Part shown: positions 1 to 6,941 of the stretch, piece by piece
Numbering within the stretch: the stretch's first letter is position 1
Layout: each line of letters opens with the position of its first letter
Made by a program: the position numbers and the translations under genes
The notes under the pieces: model-generated
Databases searched by the model: none
Told to the model about the DNA's origin: nothing
What the model saw: only the letters and a program-made list of their open reading frames with translations
NCBI GenBank assembly: GCA_965247225.1
Contig: CBDFGT010000032.1
Coordinates: 1 to 7,185, forward strand
Reading direction: 5' to 3'
DNA length: 7,185 bases
From: CBDFGT01 sp965247225
GTDB taxonomy: Bacteria; Pseudomonadota; Alphaproteobacteria; Rhizobiales; Rhizobiaceae

Positions 1-11
1 TCATATCTCTG

Positions 12-659
12 ATGTCGTTGGCTTTTGTTCAAAACGTGTCGCGGGTCTCGAAGGCTGGCCTGGCCACGTCCTTCTTTCTCCTATCCACATTTTCGCTTGT
101 ATGGATTGGACAAAATGTCCTTTTTTCAAACCCTTGGAAATTTGCAATCGCAGAGGGCGTTTTATTTCTTTCGTTTCTGGGCGCCCATCTAACTTTAGGC
201 GGAACTGCGCAGAACAATGCGTTGAGGCGGTCATTGATCGTTCCGGCCGCCCTGTCCGCCAGCCTGGGAGCCGCTATTCTTTCGGCCTTGGGAGCCTTTC
301 TCGGTATGGCTCAGGCCAATGGCGCATTGGCCGCCTTGTTGGGTGCGATCGCATCTGTCTTCGTCATCCAGCAGGTTCGGGGACGCCCTGGCCTGACTGA
401 GACTTCGCCTGTTGCAGGCCTATCGATCGTTGCGACCGCATCGCTGTTTGCCGCAGACGTGGTTCTCTTTGCACCGAAATCATATCCAGCAGCCTCTCTT
501 TTGGCTGCAGGGAGCCTGTTTGCGCCGTTTGTCATCAACAGAGTGGCAGGTCGCAGTTTGCAGGAGCGGTCACCAGCGGTTCGCTTCATTCTTGGTGGTC
601 TTCTAACAACAGTCCCGGCGCTGCTCGCGATCAGTCTCGCCGTGATCACCTTTTTATAA
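12..659 (+). CDS. Hydrophobic multi-pass membrane protein of unknown function, 5' end uncertain
   Basis: I do not recognise the family. The 215-residue frame is almost wholly hydrophobic, with about six or seven likely membrane spans (near residues 15-36, 43-63, 73-99, 101-119, 131-153, 158-176 and 192-214). The short connecting loops contain Arg, for example QQVRGRPG and INRVAGRSLQERSP. Only one His (near residue 59) is present, so it is not the cytochrome b561 often found beside YceI proteins. The ATG at 12 has no visible ribosome site, and the frame stays open to the window edge, so the true start may lie upstream. It ends 48 bp before the yceI-like gene on the same strand, and the two may share a transcript. 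Its Ala/Leu/Gly-rich character is that of an integral inner-membrane protein, and any more specific role would be a guess. Confidence 0.6.
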   Translation: MSLAFVQNVSRVSKAGLATSFFLLSTFSLVWIGQNVLFSNPWKFAIAEGVLFLSFLGAHLTLGGTAQNNALRRSLIVPAALSASLGAAILSALGAFLGMAQANGALAALLGAIASVFVIQQVRGRPGLTETSPVAGLSIVATASLFAADVVLFAPKSYPAASLLAAGSLFAPFVINRVAGRSLQERSPAVRFILGGLLTTVPALLAISLAVITFL

Positions 660-694
660 ATCGATGAAAGGCCGCGGAGTAAATCCGGGCAAAC

Positions 695-700
695 AGGGAG
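695..700 (+). promoter_or_regulatory. Ribosome binding site of the yceI-family gene
   Basis: AGGGAG lies seven bases before the ATG at 708. This fixes that ATG as the start of the YceI protein and agrees with a signal peptide beginning at the same Met. Confidence 0.65.
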
Positions 701-707
701 AAGTGGA

Positions 708-1286
708 ATGAAACGAATAGTCATAATGACAGCTGCTGTCTTGGCGACCAACTCATTTGCGTTTGCAGCGGACAGCTACAAGGTTGATCCGACACATGCT
801 TGGGTAACTTTCAAAGTCAATCATGCCGGTTGGTCCTTCGCGCATGGATTGTTCAAAACAGTTGCTGGAGAGATCACTTTTGACAAGGCCGATGTATCGA
901 AAAGCTCGGTCTCAATTGAAATTGACGCCGCAAGTGTTTCCACCAATTTTGAGCAGCGTGATTTGGATTTGCAAAGCCCGGATTTCCTCAATGCCGCCGA
1001 ATTTCCCAAAATTACATTCAAAAGTACCAAAATTGAAAAGACCGGCGACAAGACTGGCAAGGTGACAGGCGATATGACCATCGCTGGCGTCACAAAACCG
1101 GTGACCCTAAATGCGGTCTGGAACAATGAAATGCCGTTGCCATGGGATGCCAAAACCATTCAGTCGGGCTTTTCAGCCACTGGCAAATTTGATGCTGTTG
1201 CCGATTTCGGTTTGAAAAAAGTGGCGGAATTCGGCCTCGGTCCGGAAATTATCCTCGACATCGATCTGGAAGCCACAAAGAACTGA
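708..1286 (+). CDS. yceI: YceI-family periplasmic lipid-binding protein
   Basis: A 192-residue secreted protein, the usual length for the YceI family (lipocalin-like beta barrel that binds polyisoprenoid or other amphiphilic molecules in the periplasm). Residues 1-20 form a Sec signal peptide (KR, hydrophobic core, AFA before the mature ADSYKVD). Family marks follow in order: YKVDPTHAWVTFKVNH at the mature N-terminus, a central stretch with NFEQRDLDLQSPDFLNAAEFP matching the usual R/D-x-L-x-S-x-D-F-x-x-x-x-x-P pattern, ITFKSTKIE, a TGDMTIAGVTKPVTL segment, and a C-terminal FSATGKFDAVADFGL. The frame is intact throughout, unlike the genes that follow. The membrane gene just upstream may be its partner, as YceI proteins often sit beside membrane redox proteins. 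The ligand is not predictable, and the symbol indicates family membership only. Confidence 0.93.
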   Translation: MKRIVIMTAAVLATNSFAFAADSYKVDPTHAWVTFKVNHAGWSFAHGLFKTVAGEITFDKADVSKSSVSIEIDAASVSTNFEQRDLDLQSPDFLNAAEFPKITFKSTKIEKTGDKTGKVTGDMTIAGVTKPVTLNAVWNNEMPLPWDAKTIQSGFSATGKFDAVADFGLKKVAEFGLGPEIILDIDLEATKN

Positions 1287-1298
1287 CGATGTTCAAGA

Positions 1299-1337
1299 CG
1301 GGTCTGCACTTCTGAATGGCGGCGGAGTGCAGGCTCG
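1299..1337 (+). terminator. 12-bp hairpin behind the yceI-family gene, possible terminator
   Basis: Bases 1299-1310 pair with 1326-1337 over 12 positions, including two G-U pairs. The core CTGCACT/AGTGCAG is perfect and the loop is 15 bases. It begins 13 bp after the yceI stop codon. No run of U follows directly, so it is not a canonical intrinsic terminator. It may instead protect the 3' end of the transcript or act with Rho. The pairing is seen directly and the function is inferred. Confidence 0.45.
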
Positions 1338-1387
1338 ACTTGGAGTTATTAACGCGTTAAATTTTCCTCGCCACGTATCTCGACTTG
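1334..1387 (+). repeat. Direct repeat CTCGACTTG, two copies 45 bp apart
   Basis: CTCGACTTG occurs at 1334-1342 and again at 1379-1387, flanking the palindrome at 1349-1360. AraC-family proteins commonly bind direct repeats, so this could be an autoregulatory site. The first copy overlaps the right arm of the hairpin behind yceI. With only nine matched bases, chance remains possible. Confidence 0.3.
1349..1360. promoter_or_regulatory. Perfect palindrome TTAACGCGTTAA upstream of the araC-type gene
   Basis: A 12-bp perfect palindrome in the gap between the yceI-like gene and the regulator, 75 bp before the regulator start. It is AT-flanked and sits where an operator could lie. No transcription factor can be assigned, and the role is a guess from position and symmetry. 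Confidence 0.3.
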
Positions 1388-1420
1388 TGTTTTTATACCA
1401 AGGCACATTGGAAAACGTTC

Positions 1421-1427
1421 GGGGAGG
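1421..1427 (+). promoter_or_regulatory. Strong ribosome binding site of the araC-type gene
   Basis: GGGGAGG lies eight bases before the ATG at 1436. It decides the start in favour of 1436 over the upstream TTG at 1385 in the same frame, which has no such site. Confidence 0.7.
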
Positions 1428-1435
1428 AACTTTTC

Positions 1436-2398
1436 ATGCAATTGGCGGAATTCCAGTCCATTCCACAAAGCCCTCGTGATTTGCGTCCATTTGATCAGTG
1501 GACGACCGAACTCCAGGGCATATGCGGGCACTTCAAGCCACAACGGTTTGAAAAAGAAAATTACGTCATGGGCCTGGCAAGTGTGCGTGATGCCGGCGGA
1601 CTTGAACTGGCGCAAGTGGCCAACAATCTGGATGTCATCAGTCGCGGTGCCGACGACGTCCGACGTGACTATGGTGAAAACCTGTTTTTGCTGATCCAAT
1701 TGGAAGGCACATGCGGCATCGAACAGAATGGACGCCAGGCGATCATTGCGCCGGGCGATTGTGTGCTTGTCGATGCTGCTGCACCATCTCGGTTCCATTT
1801 CGGCGGGCTCTACTCCAACCATCTGTCGGTCCATCTTCCACGCCAGTTGATTTATTCCGACAAGTCTTCTGCTATCGAAGTGTCACGCCGTCTGGATGCG
1901 GAAGATCCAATGTCCACCATGCTGCGTGCATTGGTGGCCAAACTCGTCAAGACCGAAAGCAATGACAAGCGTGGCGCCGCAACTGCGGGAATTGCTGTTC
2001 AGTGCGACCCGGCAGGCTTTTGCGATTGATGATGATATCCTGCTGATTGACAGTTCGGAAACCGCCAATGCGCGGTTGGAAATTGTCCAGATCCTGATTG
2101 ACCGGCACTTGACCGACGAAAGACTGACACCGCAATGGCTGGCCGACAAAATTGGTATTTCGGCTGCGCACCTGTGCAGGATGATTTTTCAGCGCTGGGA
2201 ATCCACTGCGACGTCGCTCATTCGCACCAGGCGTCTCTATCTGGCAAAAGGAACAATTGACCCATCGCAAACAGGCTCAATCAGCCACGTCGATTGCTGA
2301 AATTGCCTATTCATCCGGTTTCAATGACATTTCCTATTTCAATCGGTGTTTTCAAAAAAGTGTTTGATTGTGCACCGTCGGATTTGTTGCAGGGATAA
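1436..2398 (+). pseudogene. AraC-family transcriptional regulator, broken by three +1 shifts
   Basis: As written the frame breaks three times. Removing one base near 1973-1974 (GG), 2250-2251 (GG) and 2349-2352 (TTTT) gives one 319-residue protein ending at the TAA at 2396, a normal length for the AraC family. Residues 1 to about 200 resemble the AraC-binding-like (AraC_binding_2) sensor domain, with strands around NLFLLIQLEGTCGIEQNG and an APGDCVLVDAA turn. From about residue 220 comes the two-part helix-turn-helix domain: first helices in LTPQWLADKIGISAAHLCRMI, second in SIAEIAYSSGFNDISYFNRCF, then KKVFDCAPSDL, matching the family signature closely. It probably controls the dehydrogenase and transporter genes that follow on the same strand. 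Because the repaired protein is complete and the errors are all of one kind, I think the gene is functional in the cell and broken only in this record. The effector is unknown. Confidence 0.88.
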
Positions 2399-2508
2399 AG
2401 CGCCCTTTCCTTCAAAAAAGACACCTTCTGCGTTTTTTGTCCAATTCGCGCCGCGCCCTTCTCCAAGACAGGTAAGTCAAAATCAACTTTAGTCATCGCA
2501 TGAGCTTT

Positions 2509-2516
2509 GGGAGGAG
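2509..2516 (+). promoter_or_regulatory. Ribosome binding site of the aldehyde dehydrogenase gene
   Basis: GGGAGGAG lies just ahead of two in-frame ATGs at 2519 and 2525. Spacing to 2519 is tight (two to four bases) and to 2525 is more usual (eight to ten), so translation may start at either Met. The preceding gap (2399-2518) shows no other convincing feature. Confidence 0.55.
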
Positions 2517-2518
2517 CA

Positions 2519-3941
2519 ATGCAGATGACTGAATTTGGTCTGATAATCGGCGGTGTGGAGAAAGACAGACGGAGCGTAAGTCGGGAAGTAACAAATCCAT
2601 CGACAGGTGCGTTCGTTGGCGAGATGCCGATTGGGACAGCAAGTGACGTGGGAAGCGGCAATTTCTGCAGCGAAGTTTGGCTTTCGAGACATGGAAAGAC
2701 ACCTCAAGCGCTGAGCGGGCTCATCTATGTCGCAAAGTTGCGGAAGTTATCGAAGCCAATAGCGAGGAACTTGCGCATCTTCTGACACAGGGAGCAAGGG
2801 AAGCCGCTGAACGGATTGGGCTCCCGTTTCGAAATCGGTGGTGCGCTGGCCTGGACCCGCTACACGGCCGACCTCGAACTGCCTGTCGAGCTGCTGCAAG
2901 ATGGTCCGGATGGCCGCGTTGAATTGCATCGCAAACCCCATTGGTGTCGTTGCTTCCATTACCCCCTGGAACTGGCCCGTGATGATCGCCTGCTGGCATC
3001 TTATTCCGGCCATCCGCACCGGCAACACAGTTGTCATCAAGCCATCGCCCATGACGCCCCTTTCTACCCTTCGACTGGTAGAGCTGATGAACACGGTTCT
3101 GCCGGCAGGTGTTGTCAATGTCGTGACAGGTGAAAACGAGCTGGGCGCTATTTTAACGTCCCATCCCGACATTGCCAAAGTCACGTTCACTGGATCAACG
3201 CCGACAGGCAGGAAGATCATGGCGAATGCCGCTGCGACGGTCAAACGACTGACGCTGGAACTGGGTGGGAACGATGCTGGGATTGTGCTGCCCGATGTTG
3301 ATCCGGCATCCATCGCCGAGGGGCTTTTCTGGGGCGCTTTCATCAATAATGGACAAACCTGCGCGGCATTAAAGCGGCTCTATGTGCATGATAGCATTTA
3401 CGATGCGATCTGCGATGCGCTGGTGGCCTATTCGAAAAACATAGTGGTCGGCGATGGGGTTAGACGATACGTCGATCCTTGGCCCGGTTCAAAACCGGAT
3501 GCAGCGCGATATTGTTGCCGATTTTGTGGAAGAGGCCAAAGCCAAAGGTGGACGGGTTCTGACAGGCGGGCAGGCTTCCGATGGTCCGGGCTATTTCTAT
3601 CCCATCACACTGGTGGCCCGACGTCGATCATGGGGTGCAAGCTGGTCGATCTGGAACAATTTGGTCCTGCTTTGCCGATCATCCGCTACACAGATCTTGA
3701 TGCTGTTATTGCGAAGGCCAACGACAACCCTGCGGGCCTCGGTGGCTCGGTCTGGTCGGGAAATCTGGCCGAGGCAAAGCGGGTGGCAAGTCGCCTGGAA
3801 TGCGGCAGTGTCTGGATCAACAGACATGGCGCTATCCAGCCAAATGCTCCTTTCGGTGGGGTTAAACAGTCCGGTGTCGGCGTCGAATTTGGCGCTGAAG
3901 GTCTGAAAGAATTCACAACAATCCAGACTGTCTTCTGCTGA
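2519..3941 (+). pseudogene. NAD(P)-dependent aldehyde dehydrogenase, broken by seven +1 shifts
   Basis: Aldehyde dehydrogenase superfamily enzyme, oxidising an aldehyde to its carboxylic acid with NAD(P). Seven single-base insertions break the frame, near 2650-2652 (GGG), 2679-2680 (GG), 2790-2792 (GGG), 2936-2939 (CCCC), 3456-3459 (GGGG), 3617-3619 (CCC) and 3632-3635 (GGGG). Removing them gives exactly 471 codons plus stop. In the repaired protein I see TNPSTGAFVGEMPIGTASDV at the N-terminus, TPWNWP with Asn150, VIKPSP for cofactor binding, FTGSTPTG, the general base Glu246 in LELGGND, nucleophile Cys280 in NNGQTCAALKR, EQFGPALP, and PFGGVKQSGVG near the end. The Glu-Cys spacing of 34 residues equals that of the well-studied ALDH2 pair (268/302). 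The gene lies 68 bp before a GMC alcohol dehydrogenase, whose aldehyde product it probably takes. Start could be 2525. The substrate is unknown. Confidence 0.92.
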
Positions 3942-3971
3942 TCGAAACCGGCTTTCGATGGCCGGATTTTT
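3942..3971 (+). terminator. Two competing hairpins plus T-run between the dehydrogenase genes
   Basis: Directly after the aldehyde dehydrogenase stop, TCGAAA (3942-3947) can pair with TTTCGA (3953-3958). Alternatively CCGGC (3948-3952), the loop of that hairpin, can pair with GCCGG (3961-3965), which is followed by ATTTTT. The second form resembles a weak intrinsic terminator or attenuator, and the two cannot form together. It may lower expression of downstream genes or mark an RNA-processing point. The pairing is seen and the function is inferred. Confidence 0.35.
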
Positions 3972-3995
3972 GAGCGGCGGAGCGAAGAAAATTGC

Positions 3996-4001
3996 AAGGA
4001 G
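3996..4001 (+). promoter_or_regulatory. Ribosome binding site of the GMC oxidoreductase gene
   Basis: AAGGAG lies eight bases before the ATG at 4010. It supports that ATG over the TTG at 3992 in the same frame, and the FAD-binding fold begins at once after it. Confidence 0.7.
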
Positions 4002-4009
4002 TTTTCGTC

Positions 4010-5609
4010 ATGGACGAATTTGATTTCATAGTTGTCGGGGGCGGATCAGCGGGATGTGTCGCAGCCGCTCGATTGTCTGAAGATCCAAATAACCGGGTCG
4101 CTCTCATCGGAGAGCGGTCAAAAGGATACGGATCGGTACATCCATATTCCGGCCACTTTTTTCAAGGTTCTGGAAAAAGGGGAGGCTGTCCATCTTTATA
4201 TGTCAGAGCCGGACAAGGGTTTGAACGGAACGCCCCACGATCGTGCCGCAAGGCAATGTGATTGGTGGTGGCAGTTCCATCAACGCGATGATTTATATCC
4301 GTGGGCAGAAAGCAGGATTACGATACTTGGGCACAAATGGGCTGCCGTAGCTGGTCCTATGAAAAAGTCCTCCCGGTCTTTCGGGATCTGGAAGGAAATC
4401 AGCGTCTGGCGGGGGAGTATCATGGTGGTGAAGGTGCCCTGAAGGTTTCCGACCGCCGATTTGGGCATCCGCTGTCATGGGCATTTGTGCGGGCCGCACA
4501 AGAAGCAGGTCTGCCCTACAACGAGGATTTTAATGGCAAGATCCAGGAGGGGGTGGGCTTTTACCAGACGACAACGTCCAATGGTCAGCGCTGGAGTTCG
4601 GCCCAGGCGTTTCTGCGAGATGCCGAAAATCGCAGGAACCTGACGATTCTGACTGGTCGCAAGGTTTCGAAAATCCTGTTTGAGGGCACGAAAGCCACAG
4701 GTGTTCTTCTCGACAATGGGCAAACGCTGAAATCCAAGCGCGAAATCATTCTGTCCGCCGGAGCCATCGCGACACCCAAAATCCTGCAATTATCTGGAAT
4801 TGGTGAGGCTGCCCATTTAAAGAGTCATGGGATTGATGTCGTGGCGGATCTTCCAGGCGTGGGTGAGAACTACCAGGACCATCTGGAAGCCACAGTTCAG
4901 GTGGAAATCAAAGACCCCATTTCTATGTTCGGCGAAGACAAGGGTCTGAAAGCCGTCGGCCATATGCTGCAGTATATGTTGACCCGGACAGGTTTGCTGA
5001 CCTCCAATGTGGTCGAAAGCGGCGGCTTTGCCGACACAGCAGGAACTGGGGCAGCCAGACGTTCAGTTCCACGTTCTCCCCTCTTTCATCGGTTTTGCTG
5101 AACGTGAAACGCAGCCCGGTCATGGTCTTTCCATTGGTCCCTGCTTTCTGCGTCCCCAGTCTCGAGGCACGGTCAAACTGCGGTCCGCAAACCCTGCAGA
5201 TCCAGCGCTGTTCAATGCAAACTCGCTGTCGGTTGCGGCTGACCTCGATACTTTGGTACGAGGCGTTGAGTTGGCAATCAAGATTACTGAGCAGCCATCG
5301 CTCGCTCGAATTGTTAAGCGTCGCGTTCTCCCGGAGCCAGGTGTCGAGCGCGATCCGCAGGCGTTGCGCGACTATATCCGTTCTGTATCCAAGACTGTGT
5401 TCCATCCATCCGGTACCGCCAAAATGGGTGCGGACGATGATCGTATGGCCGTTGTCACGGAAGATCTCAAGGTACGCGGCGTCACCGGCCTTCGCGTCGC
5501 CGATGCGTCTGTGATGCCGACACTTGTCTCCGGAAATACCAATGCGCCGAGCATCATGATTGGTGAACGCGTGGCCCGGTTCATTTTGGGAAAAGATCAC
5601 GCTGCCTGA
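4010..5609 (+). pseudogene. GMC-family FAD-dependent alcohol dehydrogenase, broken by four +1 shifts
   Basis: Glucose-methanol-choline oxidoreductase of the choline dehydrogenase-like group, oxidising an alcohol to an aldehyde with FAD. Four single-base insertions, near 4109-4110 (GG), 4233-4236 (CCCC), 4315-4316 (GG) and 5048-5051 (GGGG), split it. Without them the gene is exactly 531 codons plus stop, the usual family size. The repaired protein starts with the FAD dinucleotide fold DFIVVGGGSAGCVAAARLSE. It then shows the first GMC signature (PQGNVIGGGSSINAMIYIRG, about residues 75-94), the second signature GAIATPKILQLSGIG (about residues 249-263), and the C-terminal active site with His464 in FHPSGTAKMG and Asn508 or Asn510 in SGNTNAPSIMIGE. 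No signal peptide is visible, so it is probably cytoplasmic or loosely membrane-bound. The neighbouring aldehyde dehydrogenase would take the product. Choline, polyethylene glycol and other alcohols are all possible substrates, and nothing here decides between them. Confidence 0.92.
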
Positions 5610-5643
5610 CGGGAGGAACGGACAGTCAGCGTTTTAAGCCATG

Positions 5644-5660
5644 CCCGGTGGTTCTCCGGG
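5644..5660 (+). other. Small GC hairpin ahead of the substrate-binding protein gene
   Basis: CCCGG (5644-5648) pairs with CCGGG (5656-5660) around a seven-base loop, five bases before the ribosome site. Intercistronic hairpins ahead of binding-protein genes often stabilise the downstream message so that the binding protein is made in excess. Here that is only an inference from position. Confidence 0.3.
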
Positions 5661-5665
5661 TTTCT

Positions 5666-5674
5666 GAGGGAGGA
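5666..5674 (+). promoter_or_regulatory. Strong ribosome binding site of the substrate-binding protein gene
   Basis: GAGGGAGGA lies four bases before the ATG at 5679. The near-full match to the anti-Shine-Dalgarno fits the high translation expected of a periplasmic binding protein. Confidence 0.7.
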
Positions 5675-5678
5675 AAAC

Positions 5679-6932
5679 ATGAAGAATTTGAAATGGAAAC
5701 TGGCCGCATCCGCCACATTCGTCGTGCTGATGTCCGGCAGCGCCTTTGCGGCACCAAGCTGTGGCCTGAACAATGGCAAACCGGCAACTGGTGAGCCGAT
5801 CAAAGTGGGTGCCATTGTTGGGCGAACCGGTCCGGATGATTTTTCGTCATCGTCATTGTCAGCCAAAGCTTACTTTAAGTGTGTCAACGAGAATGGTGGC
5901 ATCAATGGTCGTCCGATCGAATATCTGATCGAAGACGATCAGTGGAATCCGGAAACTGCCGGCCAGGTTGCCAACAAGCTTGTCAAGGACCAGGGCGTTG
6001 TCGCGCTCGTCGGATCCGGCTCTTTCGTAGAAATGGGTGTCAATGCAAAACTCTATGCCGATGAAAATGTCATGTCTATGGCATCGGCTTGCGCTGTATC
6101 AGAGTGCTTTGAATCGAAGAACATTGTGTCCACCAACGAAGGTCCTTTGCCGTCATCCGTTGGAGCTGCACAATGGGCTGTGGGCAATCTGGGATCGAAG
6201 AATGTTGCTTGCATCGGTCTAACAATCCCGTCGGTTGGGCAATATTCCTGTGGCTGGACTGAAAAATATATGCAGGCCAAAGGTCTGCAAGGCTCCAGTG
6301 TTCTTCTGGATCCAGGTGCCGCAGACATGAATGCGGCATTGCTGCAGGCAGTGGCCTCGGGAGCAGACACGATCCTGGTCAATCTTCCCATGGGTATGGC
6401 CGGCGGATTCTTGACTGCGGCATTGCAGCAAGGTCAGGCGGACAGTTTCAAATGGATCTCGTCGACTCCACTATACGATGCTGATTTTCCAGCGATGGCA
6501 GGTTCAGCATGGGCAGGAAAAATATATGTGAATGCAGAACTGACGCCAATCGATGGAAAAGGTCCTGATGCGCAGAACTGGCGCGAAATCATGGACAAGT
6601 ATGGCTCGGCAAACGATCCGCGCGACACTTTCAGTCAGTCTGGATATCTGTCTGCGCGCTTCTTTGTCGATGCTATGCTGAAGCTGGATCCTGCCAAGAT
6701 TGATCGGGCCACAGTGACAGAGGCCATTCGCGGCATCAAAGGTGAAACGTCCGACTTGATGTGCGGTCCATACTACGTCGGCAATGGCGATCGTCACATG
6801 CCGAACCACGCCAATGTGATGATGCAACTGGTCGAAGGCGGGTTCAAGCAGGTGGGCGAATGCGCAGATGTCGACAGCGCCTATCTCGATCCGATCCGCG
6901 TAACCGAAAAAGAACTCGGTTTGATCAAGTAA
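5679..6932 (+). CDS. Periplasmic substrate-binding protein of a branched-chain amino acid/amide-type (HAAT) ABC transporter
   Basis: An intact 417-residue protein of the Leu/Ile/Val-binding type (Peripla_BP_6, type I fold). Residues 1-24 are a Sec signal peptide ending in AFA before APSCG. The mature part opens with the family hallmark PIKVGAIVGRTGPDDF, followed by KAYFKCVNENGGINGRPIEYLIEDDQWNPE, where the NGGINGRPIE segment is highly typical, and then VANKLVKDQGVVALVGSGS. A partial LivH-like permease starts nine bases after its stop, which confirms the transporter class. The mature protein has eight Cys (in SCG, FKC, SAC, SEC, VAC, YSC, MCG and GEC), more than the usual one disulfide of this family. 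HAAT systems carry amino acids, amides, urea, aromatic acids and other small molecules. The dehydrogenase genes next door suggest an alcohol or related compound instead of leucine. The ligand is not known. Confidence 0.93.
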   Translation: MKNLKWKLAASATFVVLMSGSAFAAPSCGLNNGKPATGEPIKVGAIVGRTGPDDFSSSSLSAKAYFKCVNENGGINGRPIEYLIEDDQWNPETAGQVANKLVKDQGVVALVGSGSFVEMGVNAKLYADENVMSMASACAVSECFESKNIVSTNEGPLPSSVGAAQWAVGNLGSKNVACIGLTIPSVGQYSCGWTEKYMQAKGLQGSSVLLDPGAADMNAALLQAVASGADTILVNLPMGMAGGFLTAALQQGQADSFKWISSTPLYDADFPAMAGSAWAGKIYVNAELTPIDGKGPDAQNWREIMDKYGSANDPRDTFSQSGYLSARFFVDAMLKLDPAKIDRATVTEAIRGIKGETSDLMCGPYYVGNGDRHMPNHANVMMQLVEGGFKQVGECADVDSAYLDPIRVTEKELGLIK

Positions 6933-6935
6933 GGG
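6931..6935 (+). promoter_or_regulatory. Ribosome binding site of the permease gene
   Basis: AAGGG overlaps the stop codon of the binding-protein gene and lies six bases before the ATG at 6942, pointing to tight co-translation within one operon. Confidence 0.5.
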
Positions 6936-6941
6936 CTGGAT

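Noticed and set aside
1385..1435. Longer start for the AraC-type regulator at a TTG
   Set aside because: No ribosome site precedes it, whereas a strong one sits right before the ATG at 1436.
2413..2439. CAAAAAA/TTTTTTG inverted repeat after the araC-type gene as a terminator
   Set aside because: The stem is almost all A-T with a 13-base loop, too weak for an intrinsic terminator, and the pairing is likely incidental to two A/T runs.
2747..3346. Long minus-strand open frame of 199 codons opposite the aldehyde dehydrogenase
   Set aside because: It mirrors a clear coding region on the other strand, has no recognisable domain, and is an ordinary shadow frame.
1973..5051. Programmed ribosomal frameshifting as the cause of the split frames
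   Set aside because: Fourteen sites in three unrelated genes, without a shared slippery heptamer or downstream structure, cannot be a programmed event.
4301..5101. A separate short oxidoreductase gene
   Set aside because: It is the central part of the GMC protein. It lacks both the FAD-binding start and the catalytic His end, which lie in adjoining frames.
4923..5600. Minus-strand open frame of 225 codons opposite the GMC gene
   Set aside because: The + strand carries GMC active-site motifs over the same bases, so this is a shadow frame.
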